DNA of 9,264 nucleotides from Gammaproteobacteria bacterium (GTDB lineage Bacteria > Pseudomonadota > Gammaproteobacteria > Steroidobacterales > Steroidobacteraceae). The stretch is from the NCBI GenBank assembly GCA_005877965.1, contig VBNP01000019.1:1-9264 (forward strand). Reading direction: 5' to 3'. Of the stretch, positions 1-7,453 are shown piece after piece. The stretch's first letter is position 1; every line of letters begins with the position of its first letter. Made by a program: the position numbers and the translations under genes. The notes beneath the pieces are model-generated. The model was given only the letters and a program-made list of their open reading frames with translations, was not told the DNA's origin and did no database searches.

Positions 1-2
1 TG

Positions 3-1367
3 GATAAGTCAGTCGCTGTCCTGCCATTCGCCGACATGAGCGAGAAGCACGATCAGGAGTACTTCTCCGACGGCCTTGCCGAGGAGTTGATCGACGTCCT
101 GACGAGAATTCCCGATCTGCGCGTCCCCGCGCGTACCTCTTCGTTTTCGTTCAAGGGCAAGGCGAGCACAGTCGGTGAGATCGCGCGTGCTCTGGGGGTC
201 ACACACGTGCTCGAGGGCAGCGTGCGCAAGTCAGGGGAGCACCTGCGGATCGCGGCCCAGCTGGTGCGCGCCGATAACGGGTTTCATCTCTGGTCGCAGA
301 CCTACGACCGCGAGGTCCGCGACGTTTTCGCCGTGCAGGATGATATCGCCCACGCCGTGGCCGAGCAGCTCAAGATCAGCCTGCTCGGCCACGCCCCGGC
401 AGCGCCGAAACAGACAACCAGTAGCGAGGCGCACAACCTGTACCTGCAGGCACGTTACGTGATGGACCGCGATACGCCGGCGGACCTCGAGCAGGCGGTA
501 CTGCTCTTCCAGCAGGCGCTGGTTATTGACCCGAACTACGCGCCCGCCTGGGCGTGGCTCGCCTACTGCCATACGCGACGCGTCAGCCAGGGGCAGGACA
601 CGACCGGCGCGGGCTACGAGAAGGTCACGAGCGCCGCCCAGCGCGCCATCGCCCTTGATCCGAATCTCCCCGAGCCCTACGTCACGCTGGCCGTCGCGCA
701 CCTGCAATACGATCACAACTGGGCGGCGTCCTCAGAGGCGCTGGCGAAGGTTGCGCAGCTCGATCCCAACAATGCGCTGGCCCATCAGATCGGCGGTCAT
801 CTGAGTGCAGCCGTCGGCCGAATAAGCGCTGCCGTAGCTCATTTCCGGCGCGCCGTCGACCTCGATCCGCTGAATCTACTGCACCGCAAGTATCTTGGCA
901 AAGCGCTGCACTACGCGGGCCGGCCGACGGAGTCTCTCGCCGCGTTGCGCCACGCCATGGAACTCAATCCACAGTTCCCCGGCCTGCACTACGAGCAGGG
1001 ACGCGCGCTGCTGATGCTCAACGAGCCGGAGGCTGCACGCGCCTCGTTCGAGGCCGAGCCTGATCCGTCCTGGAGGAGTTTCGGACTGCCGCTCGGCAAC
1101 CTCGTCACGCATCATGACAAGGAGGCGCGAGCAGCACTCGCCGCCATCGTGGCGAACTCACAGGGCTCAGAGTTTCAGGTCGCGGAGACCTACGCATTCT
1201 TCGGCGACAAAGACCAGGCTTTCTATTGGCTCGAACAAGCGCGCTTGCACGACTCGGGGATCATCTATGTCCGCCGCGACTTCCTGCTCGCGCCGCTGAT
1301 GAGCGATCCGCGCTACGCCGCGTTGCTGAAGCGCCTCGGCATGCCACCTGTATCGAAGGACGACTGA
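3..1367 (+). CDS. TPR-repeat protein with TolB/CadC-like segment, C-terminal part (5' end outside window)
   Basis: This is the C-terminal part of a longer protein. The frame is open to the left edge, and the residues before the first ATG (position 36) read DKSVAVLPFADMSE, which fits the start of a known module rather than a gene start. That module (visible residues 3 to about 130, with YFSDGLAEEL at 20-29 and HVLEGSVRK at 68-76) is the TolB/FlgO-like segment seen in CadC-type winged-helix regulators, class III adenylate cyclases and some Ser/Thr kinases. It is followed by TPR-type helical repeats (about 141-356; DP(N)xxxA-type turns at IDPNYAPAW, LDPNLPEPY, LDPNNALAH, LDPLN, LNPQFPGLH) that probably mediate protein contacts. 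The C-terminus resembles the tails of such proteins. The missing N-terminus would carry the effector (DNA-binding, cyclase or kinase) domain, so the activity cannot be named. The gene converges on guaA with 34 bp between stops and no clear terminator. Confidence 0.85.
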   Translation, partial: DKSVAVLPFADMSEKHDQEYFSDGLAEELIDVLTRIPDLRVPARTSSFSFKGKASTVGEIARALGVTHVLEGSVRKSGEHLRIAAQLVRADNGFHLWSQTYDREVRDVFAVQDDIAHAVAEQLKISLLGHAPAAPKQTTSSEAHNLYLQARYVMDRDTPADLEQAVLLFQQALVIDPNYAPAWAWLAYCHTRRVSQGQDTTGAGYEKVTSAAQRAIALDPNLPEPYVTLAVAHLQYDHNWAASSEALAKVAQLDPNNALAHQIGGHLSAAVGRISAAVAHFRRAVDLDPLNLLHRKYLGKALHYAGRPTESLAALRHAMELNPQFPGLHYEQGRALLMLNEPEAARASFEAEPDPSWRSFGLPLGNLVTHHDKEARAALAAIVANSQGSEFQVAETYAFFGDKDQAFYWLEQARLHDSGIIYVRRDFLLAPLMSDPRYAALLKRLGMPPVSKDD

Positions 1368-1401
1368 TCCGCGATTCGAGTACGACGAACCGCTGTTGAG
1401 G

Positions 1402-3078
1402 TCACTCCCACTCGATGGTCGCCGGCGGCTTGCCCGAGATGTCGTAGACCACGCGTGAGATGCCCGCCACCTCGTTGACGATGCGCCGCGAGACGTGGTC
1501 GAGAAACTCGTACGGCAGGCGCGCCCAGTGCGCGGTCATGAAGTCCACCGTCTCCACCGCGCGCAGCGCGATCACGTAGTCGTAGCGGCGCCCATCGCCC
1601 ATGACGCCCACCGAGCGCACCGGCAGGAAGACCGCGAAGGCCTGACTGATGCGGTCGTAGAGATCGTGCTTGCGCAGCTCCTCGATGTAGATGGCGTCGG
1701 CGCGCCGCAGCAGGTCGGCGTATTCCCTGCGCACCTCGCCGAGGATCCGCACGCCCAGGCCCGGTCCGGGGAAGGGATGCCGATACACCATCTCGCGCGG
1801 CAACCCCAGCTCGATGCCGAGCCGGCGCACCTCGTCCTTGAACAGCTCGCGCAACGGCTCCAGCAGCTGCAGCTGCATCCTCTCGGGCAGTCCGCCCACG
1901 TTGTGATGCGATTTGATGAGGTGCGCCTTGCCGGTGCGGGCGCCGGCGGATTCGATGACGTCGGGGTAGATGGTCCCCTGTGCGAGGAACTGTACGCCGC
2001 GCAGCTGCTGCGCCTGCTCGTCGAACACCTCGACGAAGGTGCGACCGATGATCTTGCGCTTGGCTTCCGGGTCGGTCACGCCGGCGAGAGCCGTGAGGAA
2101 GCGCGCCTGCGCGTCGACGCGGATGACGCGCACGCCGAGGTGCTGCGCGAAGGTGCTCATCGCCTGTTCGCCTTCGCCCAGGCGCAGCAGGCCGTGGTCG
2201 ACGAACACGCACACCAGCTGATCGCCGACGGCGCGCTGCAGCAGGGCGGCGACCACGGATGAGTCGACTCCGCCAGAGAGTCCCAGCAGGACCGTGCCCC
2301 TGCCGACCTGGGCGCGCACCCGGGCGATCGCATCCTCGATGATGTTGCCGACGCTCCACAGCGCATCCGTGCCGCAGATCTCGCGGACGAACCGCTCCAG
2401 CAGCCGCGCGCCCTGCGGGGTGTGAGTCACCTCGGGATGGAACTGCACGCCATGGAAGCGGCGGCGCTCGTCGCTCATGGCGGCGTACGCAATGGTGCTG
2501 GTGGCCGCGGTCGCCACGAACCCCTGCGGCAGCGCGTCCACGCGGTCGCCGTGACTCATCCACACATCGAGCACCGCCGCCCCGGCCGGGTTGCGGCGGT
2601 CCTGGAGGTGATCGAGCAGGCGCGAGGCGCCCGTCACCGTCACTTCCGCATAGCCGAACTCGCGTTCGGCCCCCGGCGTCACCCGCCCGCCCAGCTGCTG
2701 CGCCATGGTCTGCATGCCGTAGCAGATCCCCAGCACCGGCACGCCCAGCTCGTACACCGCGGGCGGCGCCCGGGGCGGGTTGGCATCGGTCACCGATTCC
2801 GGACCGCCGGAGAGGATCACGCCGCGCGCGCGGAAGGCGCGCACCTCGGCGTCGCTCACATCCCAGGGGTGGATCTCGCAGTACACGCCCAGCTCGCGCA
2901 CGCGGCGGGCGATGAGCTGGGTGTATTGCGCACCGAAGTCGAGGATGAGGATGCGGTGCGCGTGGATGTCGGGGTGTGCGCCGCTGCCGGCGGTGGTGCT
3001 GCCCGCGTGCGTCGCCTCGCCGGCGGCCGTGGCCGCCGGGGCGTGAGGACTGCCGGCAGGTCGGGGAGCGCTCGCCAT
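1402..3078 (-). CDS. guaA: GMP synthase (glutamine-hydrolysing)
   Basis: Converts XMP, ATP and glutamine to GMP in the cytoplasm, the last step of guanine nucleotide synthesis. The 558-residue product matches the E. coli enzyme from residue 41 (HRILILDFGAQYTQL) to the C-terminal GKPPATIEWE. The class I glutamine amidotransferase domain spans about 41-235, with nucleophile Cys119 (GICYGMQTM) and His214/Glu216 (VQFHPEVTH). The ATP-pyrophosphatase domain has the P-loop LSGGVDSS at 267-274, and the dimerisation/XMP domain contains RHPFPGPGLGVR. The protein is 33 residues longer than the 525-residue E. coli enzyme, and all of this is an Ala/Gly/Pro/Thr-rich N-terminal stretch. The ATG at 3078 is the only ATG, GTG or TTG in frame before the conserved core, and the frame closes just upstream. 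No purine-rich ribosome binding site precedes it; the bases there are pyrimidine-rich. It lies 9 bp after the guaB stop, so translational coupling is likely. Confidence 0.97.
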   Translation of the reverse strand: MASAPRPAGSPHAPAATAAGEATHAGSTTAGSGAHPDIHAHRILILDFGAQYTQLIARRVRELGVYCEIHPWDVSDAEVRAFRARGVILSGGPESVTDANPPRAPPAVYELGVPVLGICYGMQTMAQQLGGRVTPGAEREFGYAEVTVTGASRLLDHLQDRRNPAGAAVLDVWMSHGDRVDALPQGFVATAATSTIAYAAMSDERRRFHGVQFHPEVTHTPQGARLLERFVREICGTDALWSVGNIIEDAIARVRAQVGRGTVLLGLSGGVDSSVVAALLQRAVGDQLVCVFVDHGLLRLGEGEQAMSTFAQHLGVRVIRVDAQARFLTALAGVTDPEAKRKIIGRTFVEVFDEQAQQLRGVQFLAQGTIYPDVIESAGARTGKAHLIKSHHNVGGLPERMQLQLLEPLRELFKDEVRRLGIELGLPREMVYRHPFPGPGLGVRILGEVRREYADLLRRADAIYIEELRKHDLYDRISQAFAVFLPVRSVGVMGDGRRYDYVIALRAVETVDFMTAHWARLPYEFLDHVSRRIVNEVAGISRVVYDISGKPPATIEWE

Positions 3079-3087
3079 GGGAGGGGC

Positions 3088-4554
3088 TCAGGAGGCCCGG
3101 TAGTTGGGGGCTTCCTTGGTGATGCTGACGTCGTGCACGTGGCTCTCGCGGATGCCGGCGGTGGTGATACGTACGAACACCGGGCGCGTGCGCATATCGG
3201 TGATGTTGCGGCTGCCGGTGTAGCCCATGGCCGCCCGCAGACCGCCCGCCAGCTGGCGCAGGATGGTGACGACGCTCCCCTTGTAGGGAACGCGGCCCTC
3301 GACGCCTTCCGGCACCAGCTTCTCGAGCTCGCTGGCCGCGTCCTGGAAATAACGATCCGCCGAGCCGTGGCGCTCGCCCATCGCGCCGAGCGAGCCCATG
3401 CCGCGATAGGACTTGTAGGAAGCGCCCTGGTACAGCTCGACTTCGCCGGGGGATTCCTCGGTGCCGGCGAACAGGCCGCCGATCATGACCGCGTGCGCGC
3501 CCGCCGCGATCGCCTTGGCGATGTCCCCGGAGAAGCGGATGCCGCCGTCGGAGATGACCGGCACGTCCGCGTCGCGCAGCGCCTGCGCGACCGCGGCAAC
3601 CGCGGAGATCTGCGGCACGCCGACGCCCGCGACGATGCGCGTGGTGCAGATGGAGCCCGGCCCGATGCCGACCTTGACGGCGTCCGCGCCGGCATCGATG
3701 AGTGCGCGCGCCGCCTCGGCGGTCGCGATGTTGCCGGCGATCACCTGGCTGTCCGCCCACTTCGCCTTGATGCGCTTCACGGTGTCGAGCACGCCGCGGG
3801 AATGCCCGTGCGCGGTATCCACCACCACCAGGTCGACACCCGCTTCGGCGAGAGCCGCGACCCGATCGAGGGTGTCAGGCGTAGTGCCGACCGCCGCTCC
3901 GACGCGCAGGCGCCCGCCGTCGTCCTTGCAGGCGCGCGGAAACTCGTTGGCCTTCTGGAAGTCCTTCACGGTGATCATGCCCACCAGCTCGTGGTCGCCG
4001 TTCACCACCAGGAGTTTTTCGATGCGGTGCTTGTGCAGCAGCGCCAGCACCTGGTCCTTGGGTGCGTCCTCGCGCACCGTGACCAGGCGTTCCTTGGGCG
4101 TCATGACCGAGGAGACGGGAGCCTCGAACCTGTCCTCGAAGCGCAGATCGCGATGCGTGACGATCCCGACCGCTTTCCTGCCGACCACGACCGGCACGCC
4201 GGAGATGCCGCGCGAGCGCGTCAGGTCCAGCACCTCGCGAATCGTCATGGTGGGGGAGACGGTGATCGGGTCCTTGATGACGCCGCTCTCGAACTTCTTC
4301 ACCCGGCCGACCTCGCGCGCCTGGGCCTCGATGCTCATGCTCTTGTGGATGATGCCGACGCCGCCTTCCTGGGCGAGGGTGATGGCGAGGCGGGCTTCGG
4401 TGACGGTGTCCATGGCCGCCGACATGAGCGGCACATTCAGGCGGATACGGCGCGTGACGCGGGTGGAGAGATCGACCTCGCGTGGCAGAATTTCCGAGTA
4501 GGCCGGAACCAGCAGGACGTCGTCGAAGGTGAGAGCTTCTTCGAGAAGGCGCAT
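3088..4554 (-). CDS. guaB: Inosine-5'-monophosphate dehydrogenase
   Basis: Oxidises IMP to XMP with NAD+, the committed step to GMP; its product is the substrate of the adjacent guaA. The 488 residues from the ATG equal the E. coli length. The N-terminus EALTFDDVLLVPAYS is the conserved start of the family. A (beta/alpha)8 barrel is interrupted by two CBS domains (about 93-203). The catalytic loop GPGSICTTR carries Cys303, the phosphate/IMP site is SDGGIRFSGDIAKAIAAGA, and the mobile flap has Arg401-Tyr402 in SADRYFQ. The end (ESHVHDVSITKEAPNYRAS) is also canonical. A TTG two codons upstream (4560) could be read as a start, but it falls inside the predicted -10 element, so the ATG at 4554 is preferred. 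No Shine-Dalgarno sequence precedes it. It is the first gene of a guaBA operon and divergent from xseA. Confidence 0.97.
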   Translation of the reverse strand: MRLLEEALTFDDVLLVPAYSEILPREVDLSTRVTRRIRLNVPLMSAAMDTVTEARLAITLAQEGGVGIIHKSMSIEAQAREVGRVKKFESGVIKDPITVSPTMTIREVLDLTRSRGISGVPVVVGRKAVGIVTHRDLRFEDRFEAPVSSVMTPKERLVTVREDAPKDQVLALLHKHRIEKLLVVNGDHELVGMITVKDFQKANEFPRACKDDGGRLRVGAAVGTTPDTLDRVAALAEAGVDLVVVDTAHGHSRGVLDTVKRIKAKWADSQVIAGNIATAEAARALIDAGADAVKVGIGPGSICTTRIVAGVGVPQISAVAAVAQALRDADVPVISDGGIRFSGDIAKAIAAGAHAVMIGGLFAGTEESPGEVELYQGASYKSYRGMGSLGAMGERHGSADRYFQDAASELEKLVPEGVEGRVPYKGSVVTILRQLAGGLRAAMGYTGSRNITDMRTRPVFVRITTAGIRESHVHDVSITKEAPNYRAS

Positions 4555-4559
4555 GCGCA

Positions 4560-4588
4560 ATTATATGCGCCCGGCCCGTGCCGGTAAA
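4560..4588 (-). promoter_or_regulatory. Predicted sigma70-type promoter of guaBA, abutting the start codon
   Basis: On the minus strand, TTTACC (4588-4583; 4 of 6 to TTGACA) is followed by exactly 17 bp and then a perfect TATAAT (4565-4560). Only five bases, TGCGC, separate the -10 from the guaB ATG at 4554. Transcription should therefore begin at or within a base or two of the A of the ATG. The GC-rich bases after the -10 resemble the discriminators of growth-rate or ppGpp-sensitive promoters; guaBA is under such control in E. coli, but that is inference here. The same AT patch (AATTATAT, 4559-4566) is the only good -10 candidate for divergent xseA. Confidence 0.7.
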
Positions 4589-4596
4589 CCTCGTGC

Positions 4597-4601
4597 TAAG
4601 G
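4597..4601 (+). promoter_or_regulatory. Ribosome binding site of xseA (decides the start)
   Basis: TAAGG lies six bases before the ATG at 4608. It supports that ATG over the in-frame GTG at 4578, which has no such site and would add ten residues absent from the family. Confidence 0.7.
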
Positions 4602-4607
4602 TACTTT

Positions 4608-5984
4608 ATGCCCATAAATCCCGACGATCGCGCCCGGGCCGCGCCCGCCCGGGACGTCTACAGCGTCAGCCGTGTGAACCGCGAGGTGCGCGCGCTGCTC
4701 GAGCGCGGGCTCGGTGTGCTGTGGGTGGAGGGGGAGTTGTCGAACTTCTCACAACCGGCCTCCGGTCACTGGTACTTCTCGCTCAAGGACCGGGACGCGC
4801 AGCTGCGCTGCGCCATGTTCCGGATGCAGAACTCACTCGTCGGCTTCACGCCCCGCGCCGGCACGCAGGTGCTGGTCCGCGGGCGCATCAGCGTCTACGA
4901 GGCGCGGGGCGAGTACCAGCTCGTCGTCGAGCACCTGGAGGAGGCGGGCGTCGGCGCGCTCAAGCGCGAGTTCGAGCGCCTGAAGGCGAAGCTCGCAGCC
5001 GAGGGTCTGTTTGCCCTCGAGTGCAAACGAAGTCTGCCGCGGTTTCCGCAGCGTATCGGCGTGATCACCTCGCCATCGGGGGCCGCGCTGCGCGACATCC
5101 TGCATGTCCTCGCGCGCCGTTTCCCGCCCGCGAGGGTCCTCATCTATCCGACACCGGTGCAGGGGGCGGCCGCCGTGCCGGCGCTGGTCGCGGCGCTTGA
5201 GAGCGCCTCGGCGCGCGCTGAGTGCGAGGTGCTGATCCTCGCCCGCGGCGGCGGCTCGCTCGAGGACCTGTGGGCGTTCAATGACGAGCGGGTCGCGCGC
5301 GCCATACGCGCGTGCCGCCTGCCCGTGGTCTCGGGAGTCGGGCACGAGATCGACTTCACCATCGCGGACCTCGCGGCCGATGCGCGCGCCCCCACCCCCT
5401 CGGCTGCCGCGGAGCTGGTGGTGCCGGAGAGCCGCGCGTGCCTCGAGCTCCTGGCGCGCAGCGCGCAACGCCTCACCGCGGGTATGCGCCGCGAACTGCG
5501 CGTCAATGGCGCGCGCTTCCAGAACACCGAGCGGCGCCTGAAGCTGGCGCATCCGGGGGTACGGCTGCACCAGCAGATGCAGCGACTCGATGAGCTCGCG
5601 CAGCGCCTCGGCGCGGCGGCGCATGCCGGCCTGCACCGCCATCAGATGCGTCTCGCGCACAGCATCACGCGTCTGGTGCGCCGCTCGCCGGACCAGGCGG
5701 TGCGCGAATATCGCATGCGGCACCAGGGGGCCGGGGCGCGGCTCGAGCACGCCGCAAGGCAATGCCTGTCGCGCGCGCAGCACCGCCTGGCTCTGGCGCA
5801 GCGCGCACTGAACGCCGTCAGCCCGCTCGCGACGCTCACGCGCGGCTTCGCCATCGTGACGCGCGCCGCGGGCGGTACGCTCCTCACCGACGCCGCCGCG
5901 GTCGCGGCCGGGGAGGAGATCGAGGCGCGTCTCGCCCGCGGCACCCTCAAGGCCCGCGTCATCGCTCGCAATCAGGAAGGCTAG
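4608..5984 (+). CDS. xseA: Exodeoxyribonuclease VII large subunit
   Basis: Large subunit of exonuclease VII, which degrades single-stranded DNA from both ends in mismatch repair and recombination, in complex with several copies of the small subunit XseB. The product from this ATG is 458 residues, close to the 456 of E. coli. An N-terminal OB fold (about 17-112; VYSVSRVNREVRALLE, WVEGELSNFSQPASGHWYFS) is followed by the catalytic domain with IGVITSPSGAALRDI, ARGGGSLEDLWAFNDE (212-227) and GVGHEIDFTIADLAADARAP (243-262). A long helical, coiled-coil-like region (about 275-400) binds XseB in known structures. The end has the conserved SPLATLTRGFAIV (405-417). The start is supported by TAAGG six bases upstream. 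No xseB is present in the window. It is divergent from guaB by 53 bp and is the first gene of a three-gene + strand cluster. Confidence 0.97.
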   Translation: MPINPDDRARAAPARDVYSVSRVNREVRALLERGLGVLWVEGELSNFSQPASGHWYFSLKDRDAQLRCAMFRMQNSLVGFTPRAGTQVLVRGRISVYEARGEYQLVVEHLEEAGVGALKREFERLKAKLAAEGLFALECKRSLPRFPQRIGVITSPSGAALRDILHVLARRFPPARVLIYPTPVQGAAAVPALVAALESASARAECEVLILARGGGSLEDLWAFNDERVARAIRACRLPVVSGVGHEIDFTIADLAADARAPTPSAAAELVVPESRACLELLARSAQRLTAGMRRELRVNGARFQNTERRLKLAHPGVRLHQQMQRLDELAQRLGAAAHAGLHRHQMRLAHSITRLVRRSPDQAVREYRMRHQGAGARLEHAARQCLSRAQHRLALAQRALNAVSPLATLTRGFAIVTRAAGGTLLTDAAAVAAGEEIEARLARGTLKARVIARNQEG

Positions 5985-5985
5985 C

Positions 5986-6939
5986 GTGCCAGTGGGCGGC
6001 ACACGGTGGGCGCAGGGCGCGCGGCGTGCGCCCCCGGGGATCGCACGCCGGCTCGCACCGCTGCTGCTGTCGGGCGCGCTCGCCCCGAGTCTGGCGGCGC
6101 TGGCGGACCTGCCCGCCGCGGCGGACTCGCCCGCGGCAGCGCCCCTGCCGCAACAGGAGCGGGTCCCGGGCGGCGTCGCGCTCGTGACCCTCGAGGCCCC
6201 CGCCGCGAGCGCGCCCCGGGCGAGCTTCGGCGAGCAGCGGGTGCTGGTGCTGCAGGTGCAGGGCAAATGGCTCGCCGTGGTGGGCATCCCTCTGTCACAG
6301 GCTCCCGGCCACGCGGAGCTGCGGGTGCATGAGGGCACATCGGCCGATACCACGGCAGGCTTCGAGATCGCCGACAAGCAGTACAGTGTGCAGCGCCTCA
6401 CGGTCGCACCGCGTCAGGTCGATCTGTCGGCGAAGGATCTGGCGCGGGTCGAGCGCGAGCGGCCGCGCATTCTGCGGGCCATCGGCACGTTCTCGGAAAG
6501 TGCGCCGGCGACTCTCAGGCTCCTGCAACCGGTGCCCGGCATCCGCTCGAGCTCTTATGGCTCACGCCGGATCTTCAACGACGAGCCGCGCAGACCGCAC
6601 GCCGGCATGGACATCGCCGCGGCGGCCGGGACGCCGGTCATGGCCACAGCGGACGGCCGCGTGCTCGACACGGGGCGTTATTTCTTCAACGGCAACACGG
6701 TGTTCCTCGATCACGGCGGGGGCCTCATCTCCATGTACTGTCACCTGAGCCGCATCGCGGTGAAGCCGGGCGAGTGGGTGAAAGCGGGCGCCATCATCGG
6801 CAAGGTGGGATCCACGGGGCGCGCGACCGGGCCGCATCTGCACTTCGGGGTGGCGCTGAATGCCACGTTCGTCGATCCGGCGCTGTTCATGGCGCCGCCC
6901 GAGCCGCCCGCGGATGCATCACGTGACGGGTCTGGCTGA
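5986..6939 (+). CDS. Secreted M23-family (LytM-type) metallopeptidase with M23 N-terminal domain
   Basis: Probable zinc peptidase that cuts peptidoglycan cross-links in the periplasm. A basic N-terminus and hydrophobic stretch (about 20-41, RRLAPLLLSGALAPSLAALA) look like a Sec signal peptide. Residues about 60-172 (PGGVALVTLE, GKWLAVVGIPL, YSVQRLTV) match the beta-rich M23 N-terminal domain that precedes many such peptidases. The catalytic domain has all the expected residues: His205 and Asp209 (HAGMD), His253 (YCHLS) and His284/His286 (HLHFG), so it should be active rather than an EnvC/NlpD-type degenerate activator. The GTG start at 5986 is chosen because AGGAAGG sits five bases upstream; a second GTG at 5992 is possible. 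It begins one base after the xseA stop and overlaps tadA, so the three are probably co-transcribed. The exact substrate bond is not visible from sequence. Confidence 0.92.
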   Translation: MPVGGTRWAQGARRAPPGIARRLAPLLLSGALAPSLAALADLPAAADSPAAAPLPQQERVPGGVALVTLEAPAASAPRASFGEQRVLVLQVQGKWLAVVGIPLSQAPGHAELRVHEGTSADTTAGFEIADKQYSVQRLTVAPRQVDLSAKDLARVERERPRILRAIGTFSESAPATLRLLQPVPGIRSSSYGSRRIFNDEPRRPHAGMDIAAAAGTPVMATADGRVLDTGRYFFNGNTVFLDHGGGLISMYCHLSRIAVKPGEWVKAGAIIGKVGSTGRATGPHLHFGVALNATFVDPALFMAPPEPPADASRDGSG

Positions 6940-7393
6940 GGGCGCTCGCGACGGCGCTTTCATGCGCATCGCGCTCGGGCACGCGGCCGCGGCCGGCGAG
7001 GCGGGCGAGGTGCCGGTGGGCGCCGTGCTGGTGCGCGGCGAGGACATCATCGCCGCCGGCGCCAACCGCCCGATCGCGAGCCACGACCCGACCGCGCACG
7101 CGGAGATCCAGGCGCTGCGCGCCGGGGGTGAGGCGCTGGGGAGCTACCGGCTCACCGACACCACGCTGTACGTGACGCTCGAGCCGTGCGTCATGTGCGC
7201 CGGCGCGATCGTGCACGCGCGCGTTCGCCGGCTGGTGTTCGGCGCGTGGGATGCGCGCGCCGGCGCGGCCGGCAGCATCACCAACGTGTTCATGCTGCCG
7301 GGACTGAACCATCGGGTCGATGTCTTCGGCGGGGTGCTCATGGACGAGTGCGCGCGGCTGCTGCAGCAGTTTTTCGTGCCACGGCGCGAGTGA
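6914..7393 (+). CDS. tadA: tRNA-specific adenosine deaminase
   Basis: Deaminates A34 to inosine in tRNA-Arg(ACG), letting one tRNA read three Arg codons; usually essential. With the ATG at 6914 the product is 159 residues (E. coli 167). The cytidine/deoxycytidylate-deaminase-type zinc site is complete: His62 and the proton-shuttling Glu64 (HAEIQAL), and Cys92/Cys95 (PCVMC). The flanking NRPIASHDPTAHAE and YRLTDTTLYVTLEPCVMCAG are diagnostic of TadA rather than other deaminases, as is GMNHRV-like GLNHRVDV. The start overlaps the M23 gene by 26 bp; a GTG at 6923 is equally compatible with the family, and neither has a good ribosome binding site, which suggests coupling to translation of the upstream gene. 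An upstream in-frame ATG at 6860 would add residues without family support. Confidence 0.95.
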   Translation: MHHVTGLAEGARDGAFMRIALGHAAAAGEAGEVPVGAVLVRGEDIIAAGANRPIASHDPTAHAEIQALRAGGEALGSYRLTDTTLYVTLEPCVMCAGAIVHARVRRLVFGAWDARAGAAGSITNVFMLPGLNHRVDVFGGVLMDECARLLQQFFVPRRE

Positions 7394-7408
7394 CTCGAGC
7401 CGCGCCGA

Positions 7409-7434
7409 CGCCGCGCCCGCGGCGCACGCCGCGG
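7409..7434. terminator. GC-rich palindrome between convergent tadA and mltF (possible bidirectional terminator)
   Basis: Two mutually exclusive perfect hairpins overlap here. CGCCGCG (7409-7415) pairs with CGCGGCG (7418-7424), or CCGCGGCG (7417-7424) pairs with CGCCGCGG (7427-7434). The location in the 60 bp between convergent stop codons suits a terminator, but there is no T-run on either strand, so intrinsic termination is doubtful. It may instead stabilise 3' ends or simply reflect high GC. Confidence 0.35.
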
Positions 7435-7453
7435 CGCGCGTGTGCGCCAAGCC

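Noticed and set aside
1313..3760. 815-codon open frame on the minus strand across guaA and guaB
   Set aside because: It is out of frame with two full-length, strongly conserved enzymes and translates to Arg/Gly/Ala/His-rich sequence, as expected when high-GC genes leave a second frame open.
2422..4587. 721-codon open frame on the plus strand opposite guaBA
   Set aside because: Antisense to conserved genes, composed mostly of His/Arg/Ala/Asp repeats, with no recognisable domain.
4554..4607. Purine riboswitch or attenuator before guaB
   Set aside because: Only 53 bp separate guaB and xseA, and the predicted promoter abuts the guaB ATG, leaving no leader for an aptamer.
4578..4607. GTG at 4578 as the xseA start
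   Set aside because: It adds ten residues not seen in the family and lacks a ribosome binding site, whereas the ATG at 4608 has TAAGG at good spacing and gives the usual length.
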